Positions 63,401-64,000 of a stretch of 64,000 nt of DNA are shown in pieces (position 1 is the stretch's first letter; the number at the start of each line of letters is the position of its first letter). Made by a program: the position numbers and the translations under genes. Below the pieces are notes generated by a model. The model saw nothing but the letters and a program-made list of their open reading frames with translations. It had not been told where the DNA came from and ran no database searches. Origin of the DNA: Agelaius tricolor (taxonomy: Eukaryota > Chordata > Aves > Passeriformes > Icteridae); assembly GCA_023055355.1 (NCBI GenBank), contig JALJCS010000054.1, forward strand, positions 496,001 through 560,000. Direction: 5' to 3'.

Positions 63401-64000
63401 CAATTCCAAGCATGGCTGTTCCTTTGCTGGTGTGTGGAAATCCCTGATTTTGGCATCACCTGGAGCTGCCTTTGGCAGAGGAGCCCGATGGCGGCCTGTG
63501 CCCGGTCTGTGCTGGGAGTTCCCAGTGTCACTCCAGCTCCAGCCCCTCTGTGTCCCTGTCCCCAGCCTCTCCAGCAGCTCTGGAATTCCCTCCTGGGCTG
63601 TTCCTGCTGGGAAACCCCCAGACCACTCAGAATTCCCACCCTGCCAGGCTGCAGGTGTCATGATTTCCTTGGCATCATCTTTTCCTCGGTCTCTTTGTGG
63701 CTTCTTTTAATTCAAATTTCATTATTCCTGGTGTCAGCAATCTTCCCAAAATGGAATTCCTGTCTGACAGCTTCCCAGGTTATTTTGGTTTTTCAGCTGA
63801 GCTCGCAGGTGGGAGGTGTGATGGATCAGACAAATTCCTGCAGGAACAATTGGGGAGGTGCAGATCTGAGGCACAGGGATGGTTCTCTCTCTTTCAGGGA
63901 TCTAATCCCTCCCAACCTCATTTTCCATGTTTATCCAGCAAAAATGCATCGAAAAATAGTTCAAAAGAAAAATCCCTGAATCTGTTACGGATGTTCCAGG
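54499..64000 (+). CDS. DCTN1: Dynactin subunit 1 (p150Glued), first two coding exons; continues beyond window
   Basis: Exon 1, 54499-54531, encodes [11 protein letters not shown] and ends at a good donor (CGG|GTAAGG); human starts MAQSKRHVYSRT as remembered. Exon 2, 59323-59568, in the same phase, encodes 82 residues covering the CAP-Gly domain at about residues 30-90: [19 protein letters not shown], then the binding motif GKNDG and [17 protein letters not shown]. p150Glued is the largest dynactin subunit; its CAP-Gly domain binds microtubule plus ends and EB1/CLIP-170 tails while later coiled coils bind dynein. The next exon (IQVFEDGADT in human) was not found before the right edge, so intron 2 exceeds 4.4 kb. 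A second in-frame ATG at residue 18 matches the mammalian MSAEAS position. Intron 1 and 2 are full of CR1 pieces and tandem repeats. Confidence 0.95.
56905..57065 (+). mobile_element. CR1 LINE internal 3' fragment in DCTN1 intron 1
   Basis: Landmarks gtccagcctggagaagagga, aggctccagggagagttcag and gctgcagagggactgggga are CR1-like and in order. Confidence 0.7.
57900..58222 (+). mobile_element. CR1 LINE 3' end in DCTN1 intron 1
   Basis: Well preserved CR1 tail: gcagctgtggctgcccctgg, gttggacaggacttggagca, gacagtggaaggtgtccctg, aaggtcccttcccacccaaa and a terminal ttccatgatt. Confidence 0.85.
58575..59250. repeat. Tandem duplication of about 300-390 bp in DCTN1 intron 1
   Basis: The segment starting ggtgagccactgctggtggc at about 58578 recurs at about 58971 with a few differences, each copy containing ccatggtttgtggctcctgt, agcagaaggaatcacccaaa and ggctggaaacccaagggaat. 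Copy 1 also has a small internal 30-bp array (gggatgggacagtgacctct). Confidence 0.85.
59665..61680. repeat. Satellite-like 180-240 bp tandem repeat in DCTN1 intron 2
   Basis: Eight to nine copies of a complex unit carrying ccaggtggaatctcaccctc, ttccattctgctgctctgta, cacctgcagcaggtggagtt and gcagatccaaggaattttca. Copies vary in length through loss or gain of sub-blocks. The first 150 bp are a simpler 49-bp repeat of the aggtggaacctcaccctctg block. Confidence 0.9.
62355..62610 (-). mobile_element. CR1 LINE 3'-end fragment, antisense
   Basis: Reverse complement of the CR1 tail: ggacaccttccactgtccca, ggatccaggggcagccacag and aattccttcccaaaatccca. Confidence 0.8.
62773..63349. repeat. 139-bp near-perfect inverted repeat around an ATCC microsatellite
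   Basis: Arm 1 (62773-62911) is almost the exact reverse complement of arm 2 (63211-63349); I counted only a few mismatches. Both arms derive from a CR1 3' end (gacagtgggaggtgtccctg in arm 2). The loop of about 300 bp contains the microsatellite and unique sequence. Confidence 0.85.
62928..63024. repeat. ATCC tetranucleotide microsatellite
   Basis: Interrupted (atcc)n run of about 97 bp with three ATC slips, in the loop of the inverted repeat. Confidence 0.95.

Noticed and set aside
59569..64000. Third coding exon of DCTN1
   Set aside because: I looked for the conserved IQVFEDGADT start and Ser/Thr/Lys-rich continuation on the plus strand and did not find it; the exon must lie beyond the window.

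Overview
The window looks like GC-rich vertebrate nuclear DNA, most probably from a bird (a passerine-like microchromosome). The evidence is spliced genes with GT-AG introns, CpG-island promoters, several CR1 LINE 3' ends of avian type, very short gene spacing, and an unusual density of minisatellite arrays. No prokaryotic, organellar or viral gene content was seen. Gene models were built by hand from splice-site phase and remembered family sequences; no alignment was run.

Layout: (1) 1-6915, minus strand, a drebrin-family ADF-H/coiled-coil gene whose 3' end runs off the window; its Pro-rich 3' part holds an in-frame 42/84-bp minisatellite. (2) 9340-14547, plus, a complete nine-coding-exon RHOBTB-type gene (Rho GTPase plus two BTB domains) with one apparent frameshift at a 10-G run. 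(3) 17003-22419, minus, WDR54 (ten exons, 337 aa). (4) 22512-25478, plus, the C2orf81 homologue, divergent from WDR54 with 92 bp between start codons. (5) 26617-31190, plus, a membrane-anchored short-chain dehydrogenase of the RDH11/12/13-DHRS13 type. (6) 31299-33896, minus, an unnamed LRR protein, convergent with the dehydrogenase and sharing an overlapping poly(A) element. (7) About 36.1-53.9 kb, almost no recognisable gene: consecutive tandem arrays with strong strand skew, broken by one CpG island (41.7-42.15 kb), a homeodomain-motif-rich island (37.74-38.27 kb) and CR1 scraps. (8) 54499 to the right edge, plus, the first two coding exons of DCTN1 (p150Glued) with its CAP-Gly domain; the second intron continues past the window.

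The order WDR54 - C2orf81 - DCTN1 and their relative orientations match human 2p13.1 as I remember it. The dehydrogenase and LRR genes sit between C2orf81 and DCTN1. RHOBTB and drebrin-like genes lie where RTKN would be expected in human. The genes are not an operon or a known shared pathway. Drebrin-like (actin), RHOBTB (Rho/ubiquitin adaptor) and DCTN1 (microtubule motor) are all cytoskeleton-related, but that is coincidence as far as the sequence shows.

The most unusual content is structural. Minisatellites appear to have grown out of functional sequence: a coding exon, a splice acceptor plus start codon, and a CR1 element. A 16-kb chain of skewed arrays fills the DCTN1 upstream region, and a 139-bp near-perfect inverted repeat flanks an ATCC microsatellite.
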